In this document: positions 9,299 to 17,100 of the stretch, piece by piece
Position numbering within the stretch: the first letter of the stretch is position 1
Layout of the letters: every line of letters begins with the position of its first letter
Origin: Paracoccus maritimus
Lineage (GTDB): Bacteria; Pseudomonadota; Alphaproteobacteria; Rhodobacterales; Rhodobacteraceae
Length of the DNA: 43,062 bases
Direction: 5' to 3'
Assembly: GCF_025195095.1 (NCBI RefSeq)
Contig: NZ_JANAVZ010000017.1
Span: 1 to 43,062, forward strand
Notes under the pieces: generated by a model
Database searches by the model: none
What the model was told of the DNA's origin: nothing
The model's input: only the letters and a program-made list of their open reading frames with translations
Translations under genes and position numbers: made by a program

Positions 9299-9316
9299 CT
9301 AACTTGTTTCTAGCAC
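9262..9316 (-). ncRNA. Antisense ctRNA controlling repC (incompatibility RNA)
   Basis: The repB-repC spacer of repABC plasmids carries a small counter-transcribed RNA that limits RepC synthesis. Here the minus strand has a good intrinsic terminator at 9260-9298. Upstream lies a plausible promoter with TTGCGG (near 9344-9349), a 17-base spacer and TACCTT (9321-9326), giving an RNA of about 55 nt. The 5' end is an estimate. The plus-strand leader also holds a potential hairpin (CCGCAA ... TTCGCGG) next to the repC start, as in other members. Confidence 0.6.
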
Positions 9317-9387
9317 CTTCAAGGTAGTGTCCGGAGCCGTTTTCCGCAAGTCCAAAGTGATTCGCGGACCGGGATATTTTTGTCTTC

Positions 9388-10635
9388 GTGAACGACAAAA
9401 TGGACTACACGCCCGTAACGCCGTTCCGGCGAACGATAGATGCTGCCATACTGAAACATCAGGCAGCGACCCAGGAAGACCTGCCCCCGACCGGCGCCAA
9501 CAAGTGGGAGGTCTTGAGGGAGCTCGCTGCCGCTCGAGACGCGTTCGGCTTGTCCGATCGGGATCTGACAGTGCTTCAGGCACTGGTCAGTTTTCACCAA
9601 GCGACGATCCTTGGAGGGAATGACAGCGAGTTGATCGTACATCCGTCCAACAAGGCGATTTGCGAGCGCTTGAACGGCATGCCCTGCTCCACAATGCGAC
9701 GGCACCTCTCCAACCTCGTACAGACCGGTTTCGTCGTCCGCCGCGACAGCCCCAACGGCAAGCGCTATGCGCGCCGCTATGGGGACGAAAAGGTTGCGTT
9801 CGGGTTCGATCTCTCGCCGCTCGCGTTGCGCTTTCAGGAGGTCTGCGAGGCCGCCGAAGCCGTCCGGGCTGCAGAGGAACGTTACAAGCGCCTCCGCGCC
9901 ACCGTAAGCCTAATGCGGCGCGACTTGGCAGGTCTGGCAGAGTACGGCAGCTCGCTGCGCCCGGATTTGGGCCTTTGGGATCAATTTTCCGACCTTGCCG
10001 TCCTGGCAGCCCGAGATCTTCGCAGAAAGCTCGAGATGGCCGATCTCAAGCAGATCGAAAAGGCTTTGGGTGCGGCTCTGGACCAGGCGCGAGACCTTCT
10101 TGGGGATGGCAATACAGAAAATATGAGCACCAATGATGCTATTTCTGAGCAGCACCATCAGAATTCAAATAAAGACCTTTATGATTTTGAACCTCGCTTA
10201 GAAAAAGCGCGGGATCCAAGCAATGCGCTTGAACGAGCAAACGCTGGAGTACGTGTAGATCGTCGTGAGGATGAAGGAGATCCCCCCCAAGAACCTGAAA
10301 ACCAACTCATGCCGAATATCCCTCTTGGACTTGTTCTCGCTTCTTGCCAAGAATTCAAATCATATGCTGAACAGCCTGTGCGCCATTGGCACGACTTGGT
10401 CAGGGTCGCTGATATCGTCAGGCCCATGATGGGAATCTCTCCGTCCGCTTGGGATGAGGCCAAACGTTACATGGGTCCCGAAGAAGCGTCTGTCGTCGTT
10501 GTTGCGATGCTTGAACGGTTCGGGGATATCCGATCCCCGGGTGGGTATTTGAGATCCTTGTCAACCAAAGCGGCTATCGGGGAATTCTCTTGCGGGCCGA
10601 TGATCATGGCGCTGATGCGTCGGGATGCTGCATGA
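9388..10635 (+). CDS. repC: RepC replication initiator of repABC
   Basis: A RepC protein of 415 residues from GTG 9388, or 411 from ATG 9400 (MDYTPVTPFRRTID, which looks more like the usual RepC start). The N-terminal DNA-binding region (KAICERLNGMPCSTMRRHLS) and C-terminal RepC domain (MMGISPSAWDEAKRYMGPEE, then GGYLRSL) are both present. RepC starts replication at an origin inside its own gene. Expression is limited by the antisense RNA upstream. A second, unrelated-sequence RepC lies at 17101-18375. Confidence 0.92.
   Translation: MNDKMDYTPVTPFRRTIDAAILKHQAATQEDLPPTGANKWEVLRELAAARDAFGLSDRDLTVLQALVSFHQATILGGNDSELIVHPSNKAICERLNGMPCSTMRRHLSNLVQTGFVVRRDSPNGKRYARRYGDEKVAFGFDLSPLALRFQEVCEAAEAVRAAEERYKRLRATVSLMRRDLAGLAEYGSSLRPDLGLWDQFSDLAVLAARDLRRKLEMADLKQIEKALGAALDQARDLLGDGNTENMSTNDAISEQHHQNSNKDLYDFEPRLEKARDPSNALERANAGVRVDRREDEGDPPQEPENQLMPNIPLGLVLASCQEFKSYAEQPVRHWHDLVRVADIVRPMMGISPSAWDEAKRYMGPEEASVVVVAMLERFGDIRSPGGYLRSLSTKAAIGEFSCGPMIMALMRRDAA
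10105..10200. other. AT-rich segment within repC, candidate oriV
   Basis: The base composition drops sharply in A and T favour here compared with the flanking repC sequence (AATACAGAAAATATGAGC, then CAGAATTCAAATAAAG). In characterised repABC plasmids the origin lies in such an AT-rich block in the middle of repC. The assignment is by analogy. Confidence 0.5.
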
Positions 10636-10638
10636 GGA

Positions 10639-10654
10639 GTTCACAGTTGTGAAC
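10639..10654. promoter_or_regulatory. parS centromere site 1
   Basis: The 16-base near-palindrome GTTCACAGTTGTGAAC departs by one base at the centre from the repABC parS consensus (GTTNNCNGCNGNNAAC). It starts just after the repC stop and is 45 bases from site 2. Confidence 0.8.
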
Positions 10655-10683
10655 CGGGCTGAGGTTTCTTCCTTGTCCGCCAA

Positions 10684-10699
10684 GTTCACAGCTGTGAAC
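10684..10699. promoter_or_regulatory. parS centromere site 2
   Basis: GTTCACAGCTGTGAAC is a perfect 16-base palindrome and a full match to the repABC parS consensus bound by RepB. Confidence 0.9.
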
Positions 10700-10768
10700 T
10701 CTTTCCCTGCATGGCCAGAGTACGAACAGCTGGCGATCCAGCCGATAGAAGTATGTCGACCCTGCCCG

Positions 10769-11971
10769 TCACTCAGGCAGGTCACCATCGCCAAACAGGT
10801 TAGGGAAAAGACGTTCCCGGTAGTCCAATGGGAAAGCCAACCGCACCGGCGTCTTCGGTGACGCAGAGGTCAGGTATCCGGCGGCGGTGAGTTGGCGGAG
10901 CGTATTGCGTGCCGTGCGCTCGGAAGTCTTGAGCACGACCTGGGCATCGCCCCGATCCAAGGCACCGTGGCGAAGAACGGCCGAAATCAGTTCCGGCGCT
11001 CGCTTGTCATCAATAGTATCTGCAACAAGACGACGATACCGTTTGTCCAATCCGCCGAGATCAAACAGCTTCGCGGAAAACGTGATCTGGTCGTGCGTCA
11101 CTTTCAGAAACCATTCGCTGAACGTCTTCAGTGCCGCTTCTGACAGGTTCCCCCGTCCGTCGCGGTCTCCGCGGCGTGGACTGTCGGCCAGATCCATCAT
11201 CCGTTTGTACTCGCCCCGATCGGTTAGCCCGCGGGCCAGCCCACGTGATACGGACCAGAGCCCTTGGCCACCAATCCCCGCTGTGAGGGCCATGGCATGA
11301 GACATCAGTCTGCTGACACGGCCGTTACCATCCGGGAAAGGGTGGATGTAGTTGAGCCGGTGATGCGCAGAGGCGATCGCGATGATCCGTCCGCTCGAAG
11401 ACCGCGCCGCAATCTGAAATCGTTTGTCGAAATGGTCCATGAATGCCGCGACGCGCGACGATGAAGGAGGTAGGTGGCGCCCGACCGCAACTTCCCGATC
11501 ATCATCCTGCCGCATGCGTCCCGGAACGATGGGCTCTTGTGTGCCGTCGGGATGTTCGATGACCCGAAACTCTTCCGGCATCTCGTCGTAGAAGCTCTTA
11601 TGGACCCAAGTCAGGAATTCGACGGATGTGGGGCGGGGCAGGGTGCCCTTGCGATGCATCTCGTCGATGGCCCGTTGAACGATGACGTGCGCCCGGGCCT
11701 CAAGGGCGAGGGGACGGGTTTCTTCCTCAAGCTCGGCACCAGCCAGCGCCCTTTCGATGTCGCGGGGGCGCGTGTTGTGTCCTTCGATCAGGTTGGAGTA
11801 GTAGCAGTTCATCACACGGACGAGATCGGCAAGTTCGGCTGCGCTGTCAGGATGCAACCCTTGTCCCAGCCCGGTGGCTTCCCTCTGGATGTCGACTGAA
11901 AGGTCTGCCAGTTCTGTGGGAATATGCTCCTCGAAGAAGCAGGGTTCGATCCTGGCGGGTGTTTCCAGCAT
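10769..11971 (-). CDS. Fic-family protein, class II (likely AMP transferase)
   Basis: A 400-residue protein. It carries the Fic core HPFPDGNGRVSR (about 210-221), which matches the catalytic HxFx(D/E)GNGRxxR. Upstream at about 59-64 is SNLIEG, matching the inhibitory helix motif (S/T)xxxE(G/N). Because this lies N-terminal to the core it is a class II, self-inhibited Fic enzyme. The C-terminus has a winged helix (DAQVVLKTSERTARNTLRQL). The family usually transfers AMP from ATP to Ser/Thr/Tyr of target proteins. Start ATG 11971 is preceded by GGAAGA. It lies beside the repABC parS sites, so a plasmid-maintenance or toxin role is possible but unproven. Confidence 0.85.
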   Translation of the reverse strand: MLETPARIEPCFFEEHIPTELADLSVDIQREATGLGQGLHPDSAAELADLVRVMNCYYSNLIEGHNTRPRDIERALAGAELEEETRPLALEARAHVIVQRAIDEMHRKGTLPRPTSVEFLTWVHKSFYDEMPEEFRVIEHPDGTQEPIVPGRMRQDDDREVAVGRHLPPSSSRVAAFMDHFDKRFQIAARSSSGRIIAIASAHHRLNYIHPFPDGNGRVSRLMSHAMALTAGIGGQGLWSVSRGLARGLTDRGEYKRMMDLADSPRRGDRDGRGNLSEAALKTFSEWFLKVTHDQITFSAKLFDLGGLDKRYRRLVADTIDDKRAPELISAVLRHGALDRGDAQVVLKTSERTARNTLRQLTAAGYLTSASPKTPVRLAFPLDYRERLFPNLFGDGDLPE

Positions 11972-12040
11972 TTTTGCCGATCTTCCATGTTTGCAAAGTA
12001 ATTGAAAAATAAACACATTTCGTACTTTCAAGCAAGGTTT

Positions 12041-12079
12041 TGCCGATATGCGTTGCCGATCTTGCCTGCCGATCTGGAA
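12041..12079. repeat. Three direct repeats of TGCCGAT with exact 13-bp period
   Basis: TGCCGAT occurs at 12041, 12054 and 12067, each 13 bases apart, with variable six-base spacers. A fourth copy lies at 11975 inside the start of fic. The array is 70 bases upstream of fic and could be an operator, or an iteron-like cluster. Confidence 0.55.
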
Positions 12080-12264
12080 TTGCTGCATGAAATCAATGGC
12101 TTCGGCAGAAGGGCCGGGCTTTTCGGTTTTGTTGTGTGCCCAAAGGGGCCGGAAAAAGTAAAAGTGTCCTTCGGGTTTTGTGACTGACGGATGAGGGCCT
12201 TTGGGGTCCCTCGGACGGGTCCGGGCCGGGTTCCGGTCTGCCGTTCCGGATGAAGGGAGTTCCC

Positions 12265-12606
12265 ATGCAAACAGGTGTCTTGCGCGTGCTCCGCGCAACC
12301 GCCGCCTCCTGGTGGCGGCATAAAGAGCTGCGTCGAACTGGCCAGACGGCGCTGGCACAGCGGCTCGAGCGGAAAGCCGTTCTCCGCGATCTCGGCTATC
12401 TCAGGCAGGCTGCGACAGTGCCGGACGCGCATGTGATCTGCGGAGAGGGCGGCACGTTCATCCATCTCGGTTGGTCCACCGTCTCGACCCTCGCGCCGAT
12501 CGAGCGCTTTCCCTTGGCCACTCTTGCGGTCGCACGAGGGACCCCGTTCATCGATATCCGACCCGTCACCGATGTCATTGCCTTCGCCAACCCATACCCA
12601 GGATAA
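12265..12606 (+). CDS. Hypothetical protein
   Basis: A 113-residue protein with a basic helical N-terminal half and a beta-rich C-terminal half (VICGEGGTFIHLGWSTVSTL). The start is set by AAGGGAG five bases before ATG 12265. It stands alone between fic (minus strand) and the H-NS-like gene (minus strand). No family recognised; length and ribosome-binding site make it a credible gene. Confidence 0.5.
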   Translation: MQTGVLRVLRATAASWWRHKELRRTGQTALAQRLERKAVLRDLGYLRQAATVPDAHVICGEGGTFIHLGWSTVSTLAPIERFPLATLAVARGTPFIDIRPVTDVIAFANPYPG

Positions 12607-12643
12607 CCCAAGCGACAGACCTGCTTTGGGAGGACAGCACCCT

Positions 12644-12979
12644 TCATGGTTTGCCGATCGCGAGATCCTCTGCGGTCCTCCCGGAGGCAATCGCCTCGGA
12701 GAACCATTTCGGCTGACGGCCACGCCCTGCCCAGGTTTGCGATGGGTTCTCGGGATTGGCGTATTTTGGAGCGGCCGGACTGGTGATCTTGCCCGCCTTG
12801 CTCGTCGTCACCAGTTCCGAGAGAGAAAATCCATACTCGCGGGCCGCCGCGTTCGCCGCCTCGTATGCCTCGCGACGTTTGCGTTCCGAATAGTGCGAAA
12901 TGCGCTTCTCGATATCGCGTTTCAGCGCCTTCAATTGCGGTAGGTCCAGAGTATCCAGGTCAATCATTGGCATAAACAT
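12644..12979 (-). CDS. H-NS/HvrA-family nucleoid protein
   Basis: A 111-residue protein. An N-terminal coiled helical region (LDLPQLKALKRDIEKRISHY) is followed by the DNA-binding signature TWAGRGRQPKWFSEAI, close to the H-NS consensus TWTGRGRQPKW. H-NS proteins bind curved AT-rich DNA and silence foreign genes. Plasmid-borne copies can reduce the cost of plasmid carriage. Start could be 12979 or the ATG at 12967 (MIDLDTL). The short C-terminal tail is family-like. Confidence 0.85.
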   Translation of the reverse strand: MFMPMIDLDTLDLPQLKALKRDIEKRISHYSERKRREAYEAANAAAREYGFSLSELVTTSKAGKITSPAAPKYANPENPSQTWAGRGRQPKWFSEAIASGRTAEDLAIGKP

Positions 12980-13264
12980 TATTCCGTCAACTTACTTCAG
13001 TTCCGCGTTTTATTGCCGTTATGAGGACAGAATTCGATCGCTAAGCCTCTATGATCGTGCCCAAGTGTCCGGTCGAAGAGGGGGCAAGTTCAGAAATCCC
13101 TCTGGGCTCAGCTATGGCGCGCACCCAGCGCAACAATTCGCAGTGGCTGCCGCCCCCCCATGCTCGTCTTTGGAATACACCATTTGGCGCAGATCATCTC
13201 GATAAGATGCCTGATCCTGATCAGGGATAATGAACAGGAGTGCCGATTTCCTTGTAGATCCGGA
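12980..13264. other. Intergenic, nothing identified
   Basis: About 285 bases between the H-NS-like gene and the end of the hydrolase gene. A short palindrome CCTGATCAGG lies near 13213. No coding frame or RNA gene is supported. Confidence 0.4.
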
Positions 13265-14272
13265 TCACGCCTTTCTGTTGAGAAATTTCGCGGTGTTTAT
13301 TCCGGCCTTGATGACGTAAGGCGGCAGGGTGAGGGAGTAGTGCCCGCAATTGATCTTCGTAACATGCGACCGCGCCCCCGATCTATCCAGTTCATCAACC
13401 AAGCTCTCCGATAAAGCGGGCATTACGACGGTGTCTCGCTTCGCCAGCAGTATCTGGATTTCTAGATCAGGACGGGCCAGTCTGTCGGCATAGCGCTCAA
13501 GGTCAAGCGGCGCCCATGCATGCCGCAGCTCGCAAAGCGCGATTTCGCCGTCGAGGCTTGCGCGAATGTGGCGCGTGGCACTTCCAGTCCACACCATATC
13601 GGCGAAACTGCCGGCCGTGAGAAACAAGGCGGCTTTCGTGACCTTGACTTCGTGAGCCGCGATCAGGCCAGCGACCCAGGATCCCAAGCTGATGCCGAGT
13701 ACAGAGACCGTGCCGTATCCACGACCCTGCAAGAATGCGACGAGCTGCCTTCCGTCCAGCACGGCCTGGCGAACAGACTGGATTGTGCGGCCGAGGTTTG
13801 GGCTGAGCATGAAGTCGGCGTGATCAGATCCAGGGCGGTGGCGTTCGAGATGATATGGCATGGCCATCTCGACAACCGTGAGACCGCGCCACGCAAAAAA
13901 ACGAGCAAGCTGCGCGTTCCGCGAGGTAGCGTTCCAGTGGTGGAAGACGATCAGGGCATGATCGGATGACCTGGCTGCCGTAACCTTGGCATGAACCGTG
14001 TTGTTCTCCGGAGTTTCGGTGCAAACACTCGATGGAAAGCTGATCCAGCCGTCTTTCCAGCTCGCCGCAGGTGCTTCCGTTTCCACACCGTAAAAGGAGG
14101 GAGAATCCGCGACGGCTGCAGCGGCGAGCGCGCCAAATTCAGCGAGACTGGCCACAGTCTCTGCCTTTGGAAACGCGAGATCTGAGCGGAGGTCCAGATT
14201 CGTAGTTTGCTTTACATCATCACTTCGCTTCCCGCGGCGCTCGTCCCAGCAGTCCAGCCACTTATGATACAT
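13265..14272 (-). CDS. Alpha/beta-hydrolase
   Basis: A 335-residue serine hydrolase. The nucleophile elbow is GISLGSW with Ser at about 195. The likely acid is Asp at about 280 in LAKRDTVV and the His is at about 311 in NCGHYSL. ALIVFHHWNATSR near 106 marks the first central strands and oxyanion region. Substrate is unknown. There is no signal peptide, so it acts in the cytoplasm. Its ATG overlaps the end of the upstream membrane-protein gene by 11 bases, so the two are cotranslated and likely work together. Confidence 0.8.
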   Translation of the reverse strand: MYHKWLDCWDERRGKRSDDVKQTTNLDLRSDLAFPKAETVASLAEFGALAAAAVADSPSFYGVETEAPAASWKDGWISFPSSVCTETPENNTVHAKVTAARSSDHALIVFHHWNATSRNAQLARFFAWRGLTVVEMAMPYHLERHRPGSDHADFMLSPNLGRTIQSVRQAVLDGRQLVAFLQGRGYGTVSVLGISLGSWVAGLIAAHEVKVTKAALFLTAGSFADMVWTGSATRHIRASLDGEIALCELRHAWAPLDLERYADRLARPDLEIQILLAKRDTVVMPALSESLVDELDRSGARSHVTKINCGHYSLTLPPYVIKAGINTAKFLNRKA

Positions 14273-15839
14273 CTAATCGTACCATCTGCCGCTCGTAACG
14301 ACTGCCGAAATAGGGATCAAAGAAGCCATAGACGGCAACGGCGATCGCGATCGCCAGCAAGATCGAGAAGCCAGCCACGACACCGATCAGCAAGTAGACG
14401 AGGGCGAGGAACAAGACTGCGGTCGTGGGTCTCGCCAACGGCACCTGAACGGGAGTTGCGTTGCCGATGCGGATGGCGGCGTAGAGATACACCGTTCCCA
14501 CCATCAGCGCCACAAGCAGACTCGTGAAATGGGTTGGCATACTAAAGTTGCCCCAATCTATCGGGTTGCCGAAGCTGGTCATGATCGACCCGGAGTCCGA
14601 GATGAGCCATCCCCATACGCTCGGCGCAGTAGTGACGACATACAGACTTTGTAGCTTCATGCACATCGCGACCAGAAGTCCGGCGACCGAAGCACGGAGG
14701 ATCCCTCGCATGATCCTAGTTCCCGCCGACTGAGCTCTGTCAATGGGCACGATGCTCGGCTGCGGTCCCAAAGCCTTGCAGATATGTGCGAAGTCATCGA
14801 CCAGATTGGATAGCAGGATGAGGCCCGCGATGAACAGATAGAAGCATAGGCTCATGTAGAGATACGCGGCACCAGTGAACGCGGCTTGCCCAAAGATCCC
14901 GAACTCGTCTGGCCGCACATAGGCCAGAGATCCCCAGTCTATCGCGAAGGGACCGTCACCATGCAGCACCGGAAGCAGGCGGACACTCACCCACTGAAAA
15001 ACACCCGCGAAACCGAGACAGAGCAAAAACGCGGCCCAATAAGTGTAAGAAGATGCCTCGACCCGCCGCATCCATTGATCAGATCGGTCATGCTCACCGA
15101 TATAGGATAGCAGTGCGACGCGGCTCTCGTTCTTCCAGGTTGTCACTTGATCGATCACGAAAGCAAAGAATATGGGCATCAGGATCAGGAAAACGACGGT
15201 CCAGTTTGGCGCCCAGAGAAAACCAATCTGCTTGGTGATGCCATCGTCGCGGACATAGGTGACGCTGTGGATCGACAGGAAGTATGACACGAATTGCAAC
15301 GCGACGGCGCCGGCGAAGACCGAGGCGGGCAAGTTGAGGGGCGATCCGCGACTGAAGATTGCCTCCGAGACGCGAGCGAGGTCGAACCACGGTCGGCGAA
15401 CATCGCCCTGAACCTGTTCGGGCTTGATGTCCCGTGGCGGATCAACGTGCTCCTTTCCTGTCCCGCCGTCCGTCCGGTGGCGCGACTGCCGGCGGGCCGC
15501 CAGGCGAGCCTGAGATCTCATCAATGCAACTTGCCATGCACTCGACCCTTCCGGATCGTTGCAGCCTAGCACCCTGGCGAGCCACCTGATGTTGCTGGTG
15601 CTGATCCCCTTCTCGTTGTCCTTGAACCAGAGCTGAACTGTCCGCAGATCAATCCCGGTGCGGTTGGCGTCGATCTGTGAAATCGCCTCGGCAAGCAACT
15701 CAGGCGTCCACGGCCCCTGCGGACACCCGTCGTGGTCGACTGGGCGACCGATGCCGGTTGCCGCGACACGCATGAAAAGCGACTTGAAATCATCGTCGCA
15801 TTCATCCGGTAGGGAAAAATATTTTCCGTTCTTGATCAA
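14262..15839 (-). CDS. Multi-spanning membrane protein with N-terminal helical (HTH-like) domain
   Basis: About 525 residues from a TTG at 15839; the frame is open to 16022 but upstream codons lack family character, and the true start is uncertain. Residues around 40-75 (LAEAISQIDANRTGIDLRTV then QLWFKDNEKGISTSNI) resemble a small HTH or helical domain. The rest contains about eight to nine hydrophobic segments, for example AVALQFVSYFLSI, WTVVFLILMPIFFAFV and TAVLFLALVYLLIGVVAG. It may be a transporter or sensor. It is translationally coupled to the alpha/beta-hydrolase gene. No specific function is supported. Confidence 0.65.
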   Translation of the reverse strand: MIKNGKYFSLPDECDDDFKSLFMRVAATGIGRPVDHDGCPQGPWTPELLAEAISQIDANRTGIDLRTVQLWFKDNEKGISTSNIRWLARVLGCNDPEGSSAWQVALMRSQARLAARRQSRHRTDGGTGKEHVDPPRDIKPEQVQGDVRRPWFDLARVSEAIFSRGSPLNLPASVFAGAVALQFVSYFLSIHSVTYVRDDGITKQIGFLWAPNWTVVFLILMPIFFAFVIDQVTTWKNESRVALLSYIGEHDRSDQWMRRVEASSYTYWAAFLLCLGFAGVFQWVSVRLLPVLHGDGPFAIDWGSLAYVRPDEFGIFGQAAFTGAAYLYMSLCFYLFIAGLILLSNLVDDFAHICKALGPQPSIVPIDRAQSAGTRIMRGILRASVAGLLVAMCMKLQSLYVVTTAPSVWGWLISDSGSIMTSFGNPIDWGNFSMPTHFTSLLVALMVGTVYLYAAIRIGNATPVQVPLARPTTAVLFLALVYLLIGVVAGFSILLAIAIAVAVYGFFDPYFGSRYERQMVRLDVS

Positions 15840-16247
15840 AGGTATAGTGGTCCAGATTTCGTAATGTTTCGTCTCTCTTCGTATCGTATCGTGACAACGC
15901 GCGCTAGCAAAGACACAGCGCGTGCTGAGGAAGCGGCAGAATACCGCGGCCCTCAAATCAAATTCTGACTGGTTCTGGACGCTTAAGTTTGATGGGATAG
16001 CATGATGAAGCACGGTGACCACACGACAAGGCGCGAAGCCATACTGACCCAGACATCTCGTAAGGGTGCTGCTGTCCGAGCGGTGTACCGCTGGAACACG
16101 GGTGAGATTTCGCAGATCTCGGTTCCTGCGAATTTCAGATTCGATCCTGCGGTCGCAGTTCGTCCCAAGGTCTACCCTCAGTCGGGCGTTGCCTCGCAGA
16201 CAAAAGTAGATTAATCATAATACGTAATCGCTCAGCGAGTAGGTATT
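15840..16247. other. Intergenic region with one unsupported small ORF
   Basis: About 410 bases between divergent genes. It includes a 70-codon plus-strand frame (16002-16214) without recognisable features. The part at 16205-16245 is AT-rich and probably holds the promoter for the gene at 16248. Nothing else was identified. Confidence 0.4.
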
Positions 16248-16814
16248 ATGTATATTCGACGCACTTTCTGCACGCCAATCTTGGGTCTGCTCTCTATCAG
16301 CCTCCCTGTTTTCATAGCTGCGCCTGCCGGGGGCTACCCGATCGACTGCGCGATATTGCTCTGCCTTGCGGGTGGGTTTCCTGCATCCACTGAGTGCTCA
16401 GGGGCACATGCCGAGATGCTTCGGCGGATCACGCCGTGGCCGATCGAGCCGCCTGTTCAGTTCTGGCGTTGCCCGATGGGAGGTACCGTTGGCTTGTCGC
16501 GAAATGTCGGCGAGCCTTCCCCAGAAATCCGCATGTATCGCGATGGCATTGAGGTCTGGCAGCTGTCGAAGCGAACGACCAACAGCAGCGGCGGGCGGGA
16601 GTCTGAGGCCTACGCAGTGCGTAATTCCTATGATGCTGTCGGCACTTTCCAGCGTGTGTCCGTGGAACCTCTGGCCGTTCCACCATGGGCCGATGAACAG
16701 GTGCGGATCCATACCGGTACGACGCTCCTCGGCGATTTCGGAAGCTTTGACGCCATCCTGATGCGTCACCACGATTATCTGGGCGAACCCTCATACGAGT
16801 GGATCAGATACTGA
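16248..16814 (+). CDS. Secreted hypothetical protein conserved on rhodobacterial plasmids
   Basis: A 188-residue protein with a signal peptide (about 1-28, ILGLLSISLPVFIAAPAGG). A conserved-looking block YPIDCAILLCLAGGFPAS, then ECSGAHAEMLRRITPWPIEP, carries several Cys likely to form disulfides in the periplasm. I recognise this block from plasmid backbones of Rhodobacteraceae, near RepC and conjugation genes, but know no function. A terminator-like hairpin follows at 16931. Confidence 0.6.
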   Translation: MYIRRTFCTPILGLLSISLPVFIAAPAGGYPIDCAILLCLAGGFPASTECSGAHAEMLRRITPWPIEPPVQFWRCPMGGTVGLSRNVGEPSPEIRMYRDGIEVWQLSKRTTNSSGGRESEAYAVRNSYDAVGTFQRVSVEPLAVPPWADEQVRIHTGTTLLGDFGSFDAILMRHHDYLGEPSYEWIRY

Positions 16815-16930
16815 GTGCCGAAGCGATAGCCTGCGTGGTGCCTGACCATCCGAGCATAACGCTCTCCGCACATTTGCGCTTAAACCCCAAAGAGGAGCAC
16901 GAGCAGAATCAGACAGACCATCCGAAATTG

Positions 16931-16966
16931 AAAACCCCCCGCACGGGGTCCGCACGAGGGGGTTTC
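16931..16966. terminator. Hairpin terminator between the secreted protein gene and repC2
   Basis: AAACCCCC (16932-16939) pairs with GGGGGTTT (16958-16965) across an 18-base loop. Strong GC stem with A/T at the outer edges. It could stop transcription in either direction. Confidence 0.55.
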
Positions 16967-17100
16967 GGGGCGTAACACAGGTTTGGCGACCTGCATTGCT
17001 CACTAGGTTAAGAGCATAGTTACCTTCCCAACCCCGAAAATCAAGAGCAAAAACGCATCTGTGCGAACAGATTCGGTATGCCTGCGGAGCCTGTGCCTCG

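Noticed and set aside
16002..16214. 70-codon plus-strand frame
   Set aside because: No recognisable features and weak start context; kept only as part of the intergenic note.
16931..16966. Possible attenuator controlling repC2
   Set aside because: No alternative hairpin or leader peptide seen; a simple terminator explains it better.
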